From: Caulobacter sp. AP07
GTDB lineage: Bacteria; Pseudomonadota; Alphaproteobacteria; Caulobacterales; Caulobacteraceae
Assembly (NCBI RefSeq): GCF_000281955.1
Contig: NZ_AKKF01000139.1
Coordinates: 1 to 41,584, forward strand
Direction of reading: 5' to 3'
DNA: 41,584 bases
The notes under the pieces were generated by a model, which searched no databases, was not told the DNA's origin, and was given only the letters and a program-made list of their open reading frames with translations. Shown here in pieces: positions 25,589 through 34,876 of the stretch (the stretch's first letter is position 1; each line of letters starts with the position of its first letter). Made by a program: the position numbers and the translations under genes.

Positions 25589-26775
25589 CGGGACGACCTT
25601 GCGCGGGACCGGGCGCTGAGCCTGTCGAACAGCACGCCGTAGGCTTCGGCCATGGCGGACAGGGTGTAGAGCTCGCGCTGACGGGCGCGATTGGCCTGGC
25701 CGATGCTCGCCCGCAAGGCCGGGTCGACGATCAGGGCGCGCAACGCATCACCGAGGGCGGCCTCGGAGGGCGCCACCACGAAGGGCCGGTTTTCGACCGC
25801 CACCATCTCCCGAACGTCTCCGACGTCCGTCGAGGCGACCGGCAGTCCCGCGTCCATTGCTTCCAGGACGGCGAACGGCATCTGTTCGGTGTCGCTCGAC
25901 AGGGCCAGGATCTGGGACTGCATGATGAGGTCCCGCGCATCGGTCCGGCGCCCCAGAAGACGCAGACGCCCTCCAAGCTGGAGCCGCGCGGCTTCCTGCA
26001 GGATGGCGTTCCGTTCGGACCCCTCGCCGATCATCAGAAGCACGGCGTGCGCCTTGAGCGGCGCGAAGGCGCGGAGCAGGCGAAGCGGATTTTTCTCGGG
26101 CCGGAGCGCGCCGACCCAGACGACCACCGGAAGTCCGCGCGGCAGGTTCGGCCGCAGGCTGTCCAGGCGCGTGACGTAGTCGGCCTGCGGGGCGACGCCA
26201 TTGGGGATGTGCTGGACATTGCGCCTGTCCAGACGCCAGTTGTCGATCGCGATGGCCTGCAGCGTACGCGACGGCACGACCACGTGGCTGCGGGCCAGGG
26301 CGACCCGGCGCGCCCAGATCCGCCGCGTGAACTGCCGGACGGCCTCCTCCGGACCAAAGCCGTCTTCCATGTGGACGTGCGGGCCACCGCCGAACGCGTT
26401 GACGAGGGCCACCTCCATGGCGCCCCAGTTGTAGGTCACCAGCACGTCCGGCTTGAGCGCGGCGAGCTCGGCGCGATAGAGGCTCAGCCGAGCCGCCGCC
26501 GACGACGTCGGCGGCGGCGGCTCGGCGTAGCGCACCGGCGCGCAAGGCGGGACGAGCACGGCGGCGCCGTAGTCGCCGTCGAGCGACACCACCGTATGAC
26601 GAAAGCGGGCGCGCAGGGCCGTCGCCAGCGCCGCGAAGCGCACCTGGGTGCCCCCGATACTGAAGCTGGGGAAGACGTGGACCAGGTGTGGGCGATCATC
26701 GCGCCCGTCGAACCACGGCGCGGGTTCGATCCTCGGCGATGGAATGAAGGCGGTCGACCGCAGGCCGTGGGTCAC
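25585..26775 (-). CDS. Glycosyltransferase family 4
   Basis: GT-B enzyme of 396 residues. LVHVFPSFSIGGTQVRF is the acceptor-domain glycine loop; the donor domain shows VVWVGALRPEKNPLRLLRAF, LLMIGEGSERNAI and SSDTEQMPFAVLEAMDAGLPVASTDVGDVREMV (the EX7E region). The GTG at 26775 overlaps the stop of the sugar-phosphate transferase gene (GTGA); the frame continuing upstream to 27486 is that gene read out of frame. An unusual Pro/Ser-rich PPPPTSS linker occurs near residue 85. Substrate unknown. Confidence 0.92.
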   Translation of the reverse strand: MTHGLRSTAFIPSPRIEPAPWFDGRDDRPHLVHVFPSFSIGGTQVRFAALATALRARFRHTVVSLDGDYGAAVLVPPCAPVRYAEPPPPTSSAAARLSLYRAELAALKPDVLVTYNWGAMEVALVNAFGGGPHVHMEDGFGPEEAVRQFTRRIWARRVALARSHVVVPSRTLQAIAIDNWRLDRRNVQHIPNGVAPQADYVTRLDSLRPNLPRGLPVVVWVGALRPEKNPLRLLRAFAPLKAHAVLLMIGEGSERNAILQEAARLQLGGRLRLLGRRTDARDLIMQSQILALSSDTEQMPFAVLEAMDAGLPVASTDVGDVREMVAVENRPFVVAPSEAALGDALRALIVDPALRASIGQANRARQRELYTLSAMAEAYGVLFDRLSARSRARSSR

Positions 26776-28190
26776 CGGGCGCCATCCGGGAACAGGACCA
26801 CGCGGATCGTCTGCACCAGGATCGCGAAGTCGAGCAGGATGTCGTTCTTCTTGAGATAGTAGAGATCGTAGGAGAGCTTCTGCCTCGCGTCCTCGATGGA
26901 CGCGCCGTAGCGATAGTTCACCTGCGCCCAGCCAGTGATGCCCGGCCTCATGCGATGCCTGAGGTCGTAGTTGGGGAGCAACTCGCGAAGCTGTTCGACG
27001 AAGAACGGGCGTTCCGGCCGCGGGCCGATGAAGCTCATCTCTCCCACCAGGACGTTGATGACCTGGGGAATTTCGTCGATCCGCACCTTGCGGATGAAAC
27101 GGCCGACCCGGGTCACCCGGTCGTCGGCGGAGGCCGCCCAGCGGGCCACCCCGTCCTGCTCGGCGTCGGTCCTCATGCTGCGGAACTTCCACACCTTGAA
27201 GATCCGGCCGTTCAGGCCGACGCGCTCCTGCCGGTAGAAGATCGGCCCGCGGCTCTCCAACCGGATGGCCAGGGCCGTCAGCAGGCACACCGGCAGGGCG
27301 AAGACCAGGAAGACCACGCTGACGATGAGATCGAGCGCGCGCTTGAGCACACGGTGACGATGATTGAACACGAAGCCGCTGGAGAAGGTGAGCCACCCAG
27401 GTTCGACCTTGGAGGAATCGATCACGCCGGCCTCGCGCTCCCAGAAGATCAGCGCGTCGACCACTTCCATGCCGTGCAGCTTGCACTCCATGAGTTCGGT
27501 GACCGGCAGGCCTCCGTGGTCGTCCACCGCTACGATGATCTCGTCCGTGCGCAGCATTTCCGCGAGCATCGAAAGCGGCGCCCGTTCAGGGGCGGGGACG
27601 GCGAGCAGGAGGTTGCCGATCCGGGGAAGGGCGTATTCCGGCGCCCGCCAGTTGCGGATGGTCTGCAAGTGGTGGAAGTGGCCGCGGCCGGGCCCACTGA
27701 GGAACCTCGTCACCGCCTCCGCGCCCGGACCGTCACCCAGCACCAGGACCCGTCGTTTCATGAACGACAACCCCAGCCACCATCCCAGCACCATGTGCAG
27801 CACCAGCATGATGAGCATGCACAGGGTGATGGCGAGCGACAGGACGCCCACGTGTCCGCCGAACGGAAGTCCCGCGGCGATCTTGGTCAGGGCGATGGTC
27901 GCGACGGACGGCACCAGGATGATCATCCACGCCACCAGGAACCGCTTCAGGATGATCCTGAAATCCTGGGCCGCGTCATTGTCGTAGAGCCCCGCCCCCG
28001 TCGTGATGAGCAGCAGTCCGGCGGTCAGCAGAAGGGTCTCCGGCGGATCGAATTTCATCAGCGGTCCGGCGAAACACCCCGTGCATCGCGGAGAGATGTT
28101 CAGAAACTGCAGGACCAGCAGGAACATTCCGCCATCCAGGCCAGCGAGGATGGAGAATCGGCGAGGAACGTGATGTCCGAAAATGCTCAC
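26772..28190 (-). CDS. Initiating sugar-phosphate transferase, exosortase-A-associated (TIGR03013-like)
   Basis: Polyisoprenyl-phosphate hexose-1-phosphate transferase of about 472 residues, which loads the first sugar on undecaprenyl phosphate. Five hydrophobic segments precede a central Rossmann-like (CoA-binding-type) domain (KRRVLVLGDGPGAEAV), and the C-terminal bacterial sugar-transferase domain has ALDLIVSVVFLV, FYRQERVGLNGR, KFRSMRTDAE, RKVRIDEIPQVINVL and SFIGPRPERPFF. VSIFGHHVPRR as N-terminus fits the family, giving the GTG at 28190; a GTG at 28247 with a better GGAG would add 19 residues. First gene of the leftward sugar/glycosyltransferase transcript, divergent from the GT4 gene at 28433. 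Confidence 0.92.
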   Translation of the reverse strand: MSIFGHHVPRRFSILAGLDGGMFLLVLQFLNISPRCTGCFAGPLMKFDPPETLLLTAGLLLITTGAGLYDNDAAQDFRIILKRFLVAWMIILVPSVATIALTKIAAGLPFGGHVGVLSLAITLCMLIMLVLHMVLGWWLGLSFMKRRVLVLGDGPGAEAVTRFLSGPGRGHFHHLQTIRNWRAPEYALPRIGNLLLAVPAPERAPLSMLAEMLRTDEIIVAVDDHGGLPVTELMECKLHGMEVVDALIFWEREAGVIDSSKVEPGWLTFSSGFVFNHRHRVLKRALDLIVSVVFLVFALPVCLLTALAIRLESRGPIFYRQERVGLNGRIFKVWKFRSMRTDAEQDGVARWAASADDRVTRVGRFIRKVRIDEIPQVINVLVGEMSFIGPRPERPFFVEQLRELLPNYDLRHRMRPGITGWAQVNYRYGASIEDARQKLSYDLYYLKKNDILLDFAILVQTIRVVLFPDGAR

Positions 28191-28432
28191 GGCCAAATCC
28201 CACAGCTCTGGAACGCCTTCACGGCGGCGCCTTGTCGGAACCGTCACGGTTGCTCCAGTTAACTTCGGCGAAATGGGCCGCCGCCCTGTCGAATGATCAC
28301 CTTTCGGGTCTATCGACGGTGAAAGGGCCGCCCGGCCGGGGCGTCGATCAGGCGATGCATCATTCTGAAATGCAGGCGCCCGGGGATTCTCCGCACATCC
28401 TGGACAAGTGCGCTGCTCCGAGAGGCCCCCGC
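28191..28432. promoter_or_regulatory. Divergent promoter region with paired GAATGAT motifs
   Basis: 242 bases between divergent starts, no gene. GAATGAT occurs twice in opposite orientation: within TGTCGAATGAT at 28288-28298 and as its complement ATCATTC at 28359-28365. The 11-base form recurs exactly at 39491-39501 in another divergent gap of the locus. No sure -35/-10 pair was identified. Confidence 0.4.
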
Positions 28433-29692
28433 ATGACCCGTGTCCTGGTGTTCTCGACCCTCTACCCAAACGCGGCTCAGCCGAACCATGGGGTGTTCGT
28501 CGAGAATCGGCTCCGGGCGACGATCGCGCAGGGCGGCATCGAGGCCACCGTCATCGCGCCGGTGCCGTACTTCCCGCTGTCCCACAAATTTTTCGGCCGC
28601 TACTCGGCGTTCGCCCGGGTTCCGCGGCGCGAGGTGCGGCACGGCGTCGAAGTCTGGCACCCGCGCTACGTGGCCATTCCGAAGTTCGGCTCCGGCTGGG
28701 CGCCCGAAGCGCTCTTTCGCCGCGGGCTCGCGCTGGCGCGCCGGCTGCAGGAGGCGGGGCGGCGGTTCGACGTCATCGACGCCCACTACTTCTACCCGGA
28801 CGGCGTCGCCGCCGCGCATCTGGGACAGGCCCTTCGGCTGCCGGTGATCATCACCGGCCGGGGAACGGACCTCACCCTGATCCCCGAGGAAACGGGGCCC
28901 TGTCGGCGGATCCGCTGGGCGGCCGATCAGGCGAGCGCCATGGTCACCGTCTGCGACGACCTGAGGCGCCGGCTGATCGCGCTGGGCGCGCCCGCGGATC
29001 GCATCGTGGTCCTGCGCAACGGGGTCGATCTTTGGCTCTTTCGCCCGCAAGACAGAGCCGCCGCACGCGCGACCCTCGGGCTGGACGGGTTCACCCTGCT
29101 TTGCGTCGGCGGCCTCATTCCGCGAAAGGGGCTCGACCTGGTCCTCGACGCGCTCGCGAACCGCCCCGACTACACTCTCCTCATCGCGGGGGGCGGCCCC
29201 CTGCGCGCGGCGCTGGAAACTCACGCCAGGCGCCTGGGCGTCGCCGGCCGCGTCCGCTTCCTCGGCGAGGTGGCGCACGCCGACCTGCCGGGCGTCTATG
29301 CCGCGGCCGACGTCCTGGTGCTGGCCTCTTCGCGGGAGGGCTGGGCGAACGTGCTGCTCGAGGCGATGGCCTGCGGCACGCCGGTGGTCGCGACAAACGT
29401 CAACGGCGCCGGGGAGGTTATTCGCTCCGGCGCCGCGGGTGTGCTCATGAGCCGGCGCACGCCGGAATGTCTGGTGGAAGCGCTGGACCTCCTGCGCCAG
29501 AACATGCCGACCCGGTTGGAGACGAGGCGCTACGCGGAGGCGTTCGGCTGGACCAGGATCGGCGAGGCCAACAAGGCGTTGCTCGATGGGGCGGCCACGG
29601 CCGGGTTCGAAGGCAGACACGCGCAAGGCGTCCTGGACCTGGCTCGCTATCTCCTCGAGGAACCGGAGGGCGGTGACCAGGCGGCGCCATGA
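28433..29692 (+). CDS. Glycosyltransferase family 4
   Basis: GT-B glycosyltransferase of 419 residues. VLVFSTLYPNAAQPNHGVFVENRL opens the acceptor domain; the donor domain shows LLCVGGLIPRKGLDLVLDAL, LLIAGGGPLRAALE and SSREGWANVLLEAMACGTPVVATNVNGAGEV with the EX7E pair. This form with the STLYPN...HGVFVE opening is frequent in exosortase-A polysaccharide loci. The ATG at 28433 has GAGAGG upstream. It is transcribed away from the sugar-phosphate transferase and converges, 25 bases apart, with the amidotransferase gene. Confidence 0.92.
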   Translation: MTRVLVFSTLYPNAAQPNHGVFVENRLRATIAQGGIEATVIAPVPYFPLSHKFFGRYSAFARVPRREVRHGVEVWHPRYVAIPKFGSGWAPEALFRRGLALARRLQEAGRRFDVIDAHYFYPDGVAAAHLGQALRLPVIITGRGTDLTLIPEETGPCRRIRWAADQASAMVTVCDDLRRRLIALGAPADRIVVLRNGVDLWLFRPQDRAAARATLGLDGFTLLCVGGLIPRKGLDLVLDALANRPDYTLLIAGGGPLRAALETHARRLGVAGRVRFLGEVAHADLPGVYAAADVLVLASSREGWANVLLEAMACGTPVVATNVNGAGEVIRSGAAGVLMSRRTPECLVEALDLLRQNMPTRLETRRYAEAFGWTRIGEANKALLDGAATAGFEGRHAQGVLDLARYLLEEPEGGDQAAP

Positions 29693-29717
29693 CGGCGAAC
29701 CGCCGGACGGTCCGCGC

Positions 29718-31700
29718 TCAGGCCAGGGTCGATGACGCCGCGGGCCACGTGGCGGTTCCCCCGTCGCCCGGCCATGGGCCCTCGTCGCGCTCGTCATTGG
29801 CGGCCCGAACACCGGACACGGCGTTGTGCGCCAGGAAGGCGTCGAACACCCAGGTCAGCCACAGCGCCTTGGAGTGATCCTGGAGGCCCTCGACGTGCTG
29901 GATGGCCATCTTCCTCACGCGCCCCGTGTCGATCATGCCGCAGTCGCGCAGGTGCGGACTGTCCGCCAGGCGAAGGAGCGCCTGGCGCAGGGGGCCCTGG
30001 AACCAGCGCGCGAGGGGCACGGAGAAACCCTGCTTGGGCCGGTAGAGCAGATCGCGCGGCAGGTAGGGCTCCATCGCCTGCTTGAGGATGGCCTTGCCGC
30101 CGCGCGCGCGCGACAGCTTCAGGGTCGGCGGCAGCCAGAAGCACAGGGCGACGAACCGCGGGTCGAGCATCGGCGACCGAACCTCCAGGGAATTGGCCAT
30201 GCTCGCCCGGTCCACCTTGGTCAGGATGTCGCCGGGCAGATAGGTCATGATGTCGGCGTACTGGGCGCGTTGCAGCGGATCCAGCGGAGCGTCCGCATTG
30301 AACGCCGTACGAACGACGTCGCCGGCGTCGTAGCCCCCCAGCGCCCTCCGGAAATCGGTCGTCAGCAACGCCGCCCGCGCCTCCTTGGGGAGCGCGGAGG
30401 ACATGCGGACGTAGGCGCTGGCGGAGTCCAGCGACAGTTCGCGCAGGGTGGCCTTCGCGCGGAGCGGCCGCGGCAGCCAGGCGCCGCGCGGATAGATGTC
30501 CGCCAGCGGGCCGAACAATCGAGCCCGGACGGCCGGTGCGATGTGCGAGCGCACACGCTCCCCCAGGCAATGGAAGGCGTGGCGCCGGTAGCCGGCCAGC
30601 ACCTCGTCGCCGCCGTCGCCCGACAGGGCCACGGTCACCGATCGCCGGGCCTGGGCGCACACGGCGAAGGTGGGGATCGCCGAGACGTCGCCAAACGGCT
30701 CGTCATGGATTTCCGGCAGTCGCCCCATCAGCTCGAAGTCGTCGGCGCTGACCCGGCGGACGTCGTGGCGCGTCGCATAGCGTTCCGCCACGGCCCGGGC
30801 GTAGGACGTCTCGTCGAAATCCCAGTCGCCGAACGCGATCGAGAACGTGTCGACCGGGCGCCCGGCCTGCAACGCCATCAGGGCGACGACGGCGCTTGAA
30901 TCGACGCCGCCCGACAGCAGCGCTCCCAGCGGCACGTCGGAGACGAGGCGGCGCTTGACCGCCGCGGCCAGGGTTTCGACCAGAAGCTCGGGCGTCGCGG
31001 TTCCGGACGCCGGCGCGGTCTCCAGCAGGGACCAGTATCGGCGGATCTCCGGAGGACGACCGCGCCGGGCCAACAGGTAGCACCCTGCCGGCAGCTTCCG
31101 GATGGAACGGTAGATCGTCTTCGGGTCGGGCACATATCCGTAGGCGAAGAAGTCCTCGACCGCCTGCGCGTCCAAAGCGCGATCGGCTTGAGGAAGGGTC
31201 AGCAGGGCCTTGATCTCGGAGGCGAACGCCAGGGCGCCGTCGGGACTGACCTGGTAGTGCAGCGGCTTCTTTCCGAAGTGGTCGCGCCCGAGGACCAGCA
31301 TCTGCTCATCCCGGTCCCAAAGCGCGAACGCGAACTGCCCCTGTAGTTTCGAAAACAGCGCCTCCCGCCATGCGCGCCACCCATGCAGCAACACTTCCGT
31401 GTCGCTACGGGTCTCGAAGCGCGCGCCTTTCCCTTCGAGTTCGCCGCGCAGCTCATGGAAGTTGTAGATCTCGCCGTTGAACACGACCGAGAGGGCTCCA
31501 TCGCGGGTCTCCATCGGCTGGGCGCCGCCCGTGATGTCGATGATGGCCAGCCGCCGATGGCCGAGCGCCACGCCCGGCTGAAGATAGACGCCCGCGCCGT
31601 CGGGACCGCGGTGGGCGATCGCGGCGGTCATGCGCCGGATCAGCGCCGGATCGTATGTCCGTGACCCTTTGATATCGAACAGGCCCGCGATCCCGCACAT
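29718..31700 (-). CDS. Asparagine-synthase-like amidotransferase, exosortase-A-associated (TIGR03108-like)
   Basis: Glutamine-dependent amidotransferase of 660 residues. The N-terminal class II glutaminase has the nucleophile Cys2 (MCGIAGLF), HRGPDGAG and FNGEIYNF; the C-terminal synthetase has the ATP pyrophosphatase loop SGGVDSS (263-269) and SGDGGDE. In polysaccharide loci such proteins probably amidate a uronic acid or modify an amino-sugar carboxylate, which would suit the uronate pathway encoded at 22-24.5 kb (inference). The ATG at 31700 is fixed by the essential N-terminal Cys and a GGAGG upstream. Divergent from the glycosyltransferase at 31788. The C-terminal 40 residues are an unstructured tail. 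Confidence 0.93.
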   Translation of the reverse strand: MCGIAGLFDIKGSRTYDPALIRRMTAAIAHRGPDGAGVYLQPGVALGHRRLAIIDITGGAQPMETRDGALSVVFNGEIYNFHELRGELEGKGARFETRSDTEVLLHGWRAWREALFSKLQGQFAFALWDRDEQMLVLGRDHFGKKPLHYQVSPDGALAFASEIKALLTLPQADRALDAQAVEDFFAYGYVPDPKTIYRSIRKLPAGCYLLARRGRPPEIRRYWSLLETAPASGTATPELLVETLAAAVKRRLVSDVPLGALLSGGVDSSAVVALMALQAGRPVDTFSIAFGDWDFDETSYARAVAERYATRHDVRRVSADDFELMGRLPEIHDEPFGDVSAIPTFAVCAQARRSVTVALSGDGGDEVLAGYRRHAFHCLGERVRSHIAPAVRARLFGPLADIYPRGAWLPRPLRAKATLRELSLDSASAYVRMSSALPKEARAALLTTDFRRALGGYDAGDVVRTAFNADAPLDPLQRAQYADIMTYLPGDILTKVDRASMANSLEVRSPMLDPRFVALCFWLPPTLKLSRARGGKAILKQAMEPYLPRDLLYRPKQGFSVPLARWFQGPLRQALLRLADSPHLRDCGMIDTGRVRKMAIQHVEGLQDHSKALWLTWVFDAFLAHNAVSGVRAANDERDEGPWPGDGGTATWPAASSTLA

Positions 31701-31787
31701 GCTGCCTCCAGGTCCGCCGCTACCGAGGACTGGAGCTTGGCTCCGCCGCGTCGTGCGGGGCCTGTCAAAAGGCGAGGACGACCCCCG

Positions 31788-33005
31788 ATGGCGAAAATTC
31801 TGTTCCTCGCACACCGCGTGCCCTTCCCGCCCGACAAGGGCGACAAGATCCGGGCGTTCCATCTCCTGGAGCATCTCGCCGCCCGGCACGAGGTCTGGCT
31901 CGGGGCGGGGGCGGACGACCTGGCCGACCTGCGGTGCCTGCCGCTGGCCAAGGCCAGTTGTCGCGACGCCTGCTTCGCCCCTCTCGACCGCTTTCGCCGC
32001 GCCGGCAACATGGCCTGGGCGGCGGTGTCCGGGGCGCCCCTGAGCGTGGCGCGTTTCCGGCATCCGTTGCTTGAACGCTGGATCGAGGACGTGCTGCGGG
32101 AGGTCCGCCCGGACGTGGTCTTCGTCTTTTCATCCGCCATGGCCCAGTACGTCGTCGGCCGGATGGGACCCGGCGCGCGCCTGGTGGTGGATTTCGTGGA
32201 CGCCGACGCCGAGAAGTGGCGCGCCTACGCCGAACGCGCCTCGGCCCCCGCGCGCTGGATCTACGCCGCCGAGGCGCGACGGCTGATCCGCTTCGAGCAG
32301 CGCGCGCTCGACGCGGCGGTCGCCGGGATCCTGGTCTCCGAAACCGAACGGCGGCTGCTGGCGAAGCTCCTTCCGGACGGCGCCGACAAGCTGCACGTCA
32401 TCACCAACGGGGTCGCCGCCGATTGTTTCGGGGTCATTCCGGACCCGAATGTCGAACCGGCGATCGTCTTCTGCGGGCGGATGGACTACGAGCCGAACAT
32501 CGACGGCGCCGAATGGTTCGTGCGCGAGATCCTGCCGAAAGTCCGTGAGCGCAGGCCCGACGCGATTTTTCGCATCGTCGGCGCGGCGCCCGCCGCGCGC
32601 GTGTTGGCCCTGCGCGCGACGCCGGGGGTCGAAGTGACCGGGACGGTGCCGGACGTCCGGCCCTACCTCGCGGGGGCGGCGGTCGTGGTCGCGCCGCTGC
32701 GTATCGCCCGCGGAATCCAGAACAAGGTGCTCGAAGGCCTTGCCGCCGGACGTCCCGTCGTGGCCACGCCAGACGCTCTCGACGGCATCGCCGCCCAGCC
32801 GGGGCGCGATGTTCTGGTGGGAGCGGACGCCCACGGCTTCGCGATGGCGGTCGCGGACGTGTTGCTGGGCGTCGCGCCCGCGAACCTGGGCTCCTGCGGC
32901 CGGCGGTTCGTGCAGCGCCACCATCGGTGGGACACCCAACTCGAGGCGATGGACCGGCTCATCGCCGACGCGGTCGGGCCGCCTTCAGCCCAGGTCGCGG
33001 CTTAG
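31788..33005 (+). CDS. Glycosyltransferase, exosortase-A-associated (TIGR03087-like)
   Basis: GT-B enzyme of 405 residues. ILFLAHRVPFPPDKGDKIRAFHLLEHLA is the hallmark opening of the sugar transferases associated with PEP-CTERM/EpsH loci; DFVDADAEKWRAYA, VFCGRMDYEPNIDGAEWF and GIQNKVLEGLAAGRPVVATP follow. The 3' end overlaps the convergent FemAB gene by 21 bases. In related loci an exosortase gene commonly lies next to this gene; here the neighbour across the 87-base divergent gap is the amidotransferase. Confidence 0.93.
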   Translation: MAKILFLAHRVPFPPDKGDKIRAFHLLEHLAARHEVWLGAGADDLADLRCLPLAKASCRDACFAPLDRFRRAGNMAWAAVSGAPLSVARFRHPLLERWIEDVLREVRPDVVFVFSSAMAQYVVGRMGPGARLVVDFVDADAEKWRAYAERASAPARWIYAAEARRLIRFEQRALDAAVAGILVSETERRLLAKLLPDGADKLHVITNGVAADCFGVIPDPNVEPAIVFCGRMDYEPNIDGAEWFVREILPKVRERRPDAIFRIVGAAPAARVLALRATPGVEVTGTVPDVRPYLAGAAVVVAPLRIARGIQNKVLEGLAAGRPVVATPDALDGIAAQPGRDVLVGADAHGFAMAVADVLLGVAPANLGSCGRRFVQRHHRWDTQLEAMDRLIADAVGPPSAQVAA

Positions 33006-33998
33006 GATGGGGGAAATGGCGTTGGCGACCGGCAGGGGCAGCCGCCGCCAGGCCCTTATCAGCGCGGCATAGCGCGGGTTGGTCGGATTGACGTTCGGCA
33101 GGACCTTGGACTTCAGCAATCGGTATTGATGGGTGATCGGCCGTGGCTCGAAGCCCCAGTGGCGCTTGAAGTCGTAGGGACCCGTTCCGACCTTGCTGCG
33201 CCCGAAATCGAAGGTGGTGCAGCCGCGCTCCACGGCGTGACGCATGAGGGTCCAGTGCATGAGGTCGTTGGCCCCGAGGCCGCGCGCTTCCGGCAGGCAA
33301 CCGGTATAGTAGGGCATGACCCGGCCACGGAAGTAGTAGCTGAGGATCGAGCTGACGGGACGGCCTCCAGAACTCACGGTCAGGATCTCGCAATCCGATC
33401 CGAACACCGAGAACAGCCGCTCGAAAAACCGCGGCGGCAAGGCGGGCGTGCCATGGTCCCTCATGGTCCGGGAATAGAGCTGGTAGAACACCCGAGGAGA
33501 GGTCTCGACGCGAGTGGTCAGGTCGCGCTCAAAGGCCTTGCGCAGGACGGCCCGCTGCCTTTTGGGAATCTGCCTGAAGTTCTCGTCCTCCGCCGCGGCG
33601 ATCGGACCCGCGAAGCCGGCATAGAGATCCGCGCTCGCGCGCCAGCTTTCCGTGGCCACCGGGACATCGCGCAACTCGACATAGTCGACCCCCAGCTTCC
33701 GTCCCAGCGTTTCGGCCTGCTCCAGGATGGCGGCGAACGCATCCGCGTCCGCCGCGAGCGGGCCGCCGCCGACGCAGAAGGCGTTCGAGATCAGCGCATG
33801 ACCGAAAAACCGGCTGCGGATCTCCACCATCGGCAGGATCGCCGCCAGGCTTCCGTCGTCGCGGCGTTCGGTCAGGTAGTGAGCCCGGTGGCCGAAGACC
33901 TGGCTGGCCACCTCGCGCCATGCCGACCGGTGGAAGAAGGTGGCGCCGGGGTGATCGAGGACGAACGCGTCCCATTGATGCGCGGCGGACGGCGTCAT
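32985..33998 (-). CDS. FemAB-like acyl/aminoacyltransferase, exosortase-A-associated (TIGR03019-like)
   Basis: 337-residue protein of the GNAT/FemAB superfamily. FVLDHPGATFFHRSAWREV, FCVGGGPLA, RAVLRKAFERDL, YSRTMRDHGTPALPPRFFE and DFGRSKVGTGPYDFKRHWG match the FemAB-related PEP-CTERM-associated group. FemAB enzymes transfer amino acids from aminoacyl-tRNA to peptidoglycan; here the acceptor could be the polysaccharide or its lipid carrier, which is unknown. The ATG at 33998 shares its first base with the deacetylase TGA (TGATG); a TTG one codon upstream is less likely. Confidence 0.92.
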   Translation of the reverse strand: MTPSAAHQWDAFVLDHPGATFFHRSAWREVASQVFGHRAHYLTERRDDGSLAAILPMVEIRSRFFGHALISNAFCVGGGPLAADADAFAAILEQAETLGRKLGVDYVELRDVPVATESWRASADLYAGFAGPIAAAEDENFRQIPKRQRAVLRKAFERDLTTRVETSPRVFYQLYSRTMRDHGTPALPPRFFERLFSVFGSDCEILTVSSGGRPVSSILSYYFRGRVMPYYTGCLPEARGLGANDLMHWTLMRHAVERGCTTFDFGRSKVGTGPYDFKRHWGFEPRPITHQYRLLKSKVLPNVNPTNPRYAALIRAWRRLPLPVANAISPILSRDLG

Positions 33999-34876
33999 CA
34001 AGGGTTTCCGGCCAGATGGAAGGCGCGATCTATCCGGTCCCAGCGAAAGTCGCGGGCCAGCCGGACCAGGCGGTCGCGCGTCTTGGACAGGTTCGTGTAG
34101 TGGCGCAGGCGGGATTTGAGCGGCGCGCCCCTGGCGCGCGGCTGTCCGGGGTCCAGTTCCCAGGGATGGATGTAGAAGACGGCGGGCATGTCATCGACGC
34201 GGTTCACGCGGTCGATGGCGGCGCGGGAAAGCCAGTAGGGCAGCAGCCGGAAATAGCCGCCGCCGCCGCAGGGCCAGTTGCGGGCGCCGAACCGGACGGT
34301 GGAGATTGGAATCTCGACAAGCGTCGTGGCGCCGTCGGGCCGGTAGGCGGTGCGCGGCGCGTCCGGAACGCCATAGAAGTCCCGGGCGACCGGATAGACG
34401 CTCGAACTGTACGCATAGCCTTCCTCCTCCAGCGTCCGCCACGCCCAGGGCGTGTGCGGCCCAACGCTGAAGGTGGCGGCGCGATAGCCCCGCACCGGCA
34501 CGCCGGCGATGTCTTCCAGCACCCGGCGCGACCTGCGAACGTCGTCGCGGAAGTCCTCGGGCGTCTGGCTGTCCACCCGGATGTGGCTGAAGCCGTGGCT
34601 GGCGACCTCGTGGCCGGCGTCGGCGATGCGGCGCACGAGGCCAGGGTGGCGGACGGCGATCCAGCCCAGGGTGAAGAACGTGGCCCTGACGCCCGCCTCG
34701 GAGAACACGTCGAGAATGAGCTGGGTGTTGCGCTCCACCCGGGACTCGCACCCTTCCCAATCCGCGCGGGGGTAGATGGAGGCCAGGGCCTGGACCTGGA
34801 AGTAGTCCTCCACATCGACGGAGAGGCCGTTGACGACCTGGGTCGGCGCGACCGCTCTCCGACCCAGGTGGCTCAA
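33998..34876 (-). CDS. Polysaccharide deacetylase, exosortase-A-associated (TIGR03006-like)
   Basis: NodB-fold carbohydrate esterase of 292 residues. LSVDVEDYFQV carries the catalytic/metal aspartates (Asp21, Asp24), SHGFSH the two metal histidines (His94, His98), RGYRAATFSV the third motif, and FYIHPWELDP the C-terminal His motif. All catalytic residues are present. There is no clear signal peptide, so it may act at the cytoplasmic face on a precursor or be exported otherwise. The start is TTG at 34876 (TTGA overlap with the preceding stop) with a strong AGGAGGG seven bases upstream. Confidence 0.93.
   Translation of the reverse strand: MSHLGRRAVAPTQVVNGLSVDVEDYFQVQALASIYPRADWEGCESRVERNTQLILDVFSEAGVRATFFTLGWIAVRHPGLVRRIADAGHEVASHGFSHIRVDSQTPEDFRDDVRRSRRVLEDIAGVPVRGYRAATFSVGPHTPWAWRTLEEEGYAYSSSVYPVARDFYGVPDAPRTAYRPDGATTLVEIPISTVRFGARNWPCGGGGYFRLLPYWLSRAAIDRVNRVDDMPAVFYIHPWELDPGQPRARGAPLKSRLRHYTNLSKTRDRLVRLARDFRWDRIDRAFHLAGNP

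Noticed and set aside
25585..28469. Long upstream frame extensions of the GT4 (to 27486) and sugar-phosphate transferase (to 28469)
   Set aside because: The extensions translate the neighbouring gene or intergenic DNA in the wrong frame; overlapping GTGA or local GTG starts fit the family N-termini.
28310..29812. 500-residue minus-strand open frame opposite the GT4 gene
   Set aside because: No recognisable motif; it spans the convergent gap and would overlap the end of the amidotransferase gene; the plus-strand GT4 motifs are complete.
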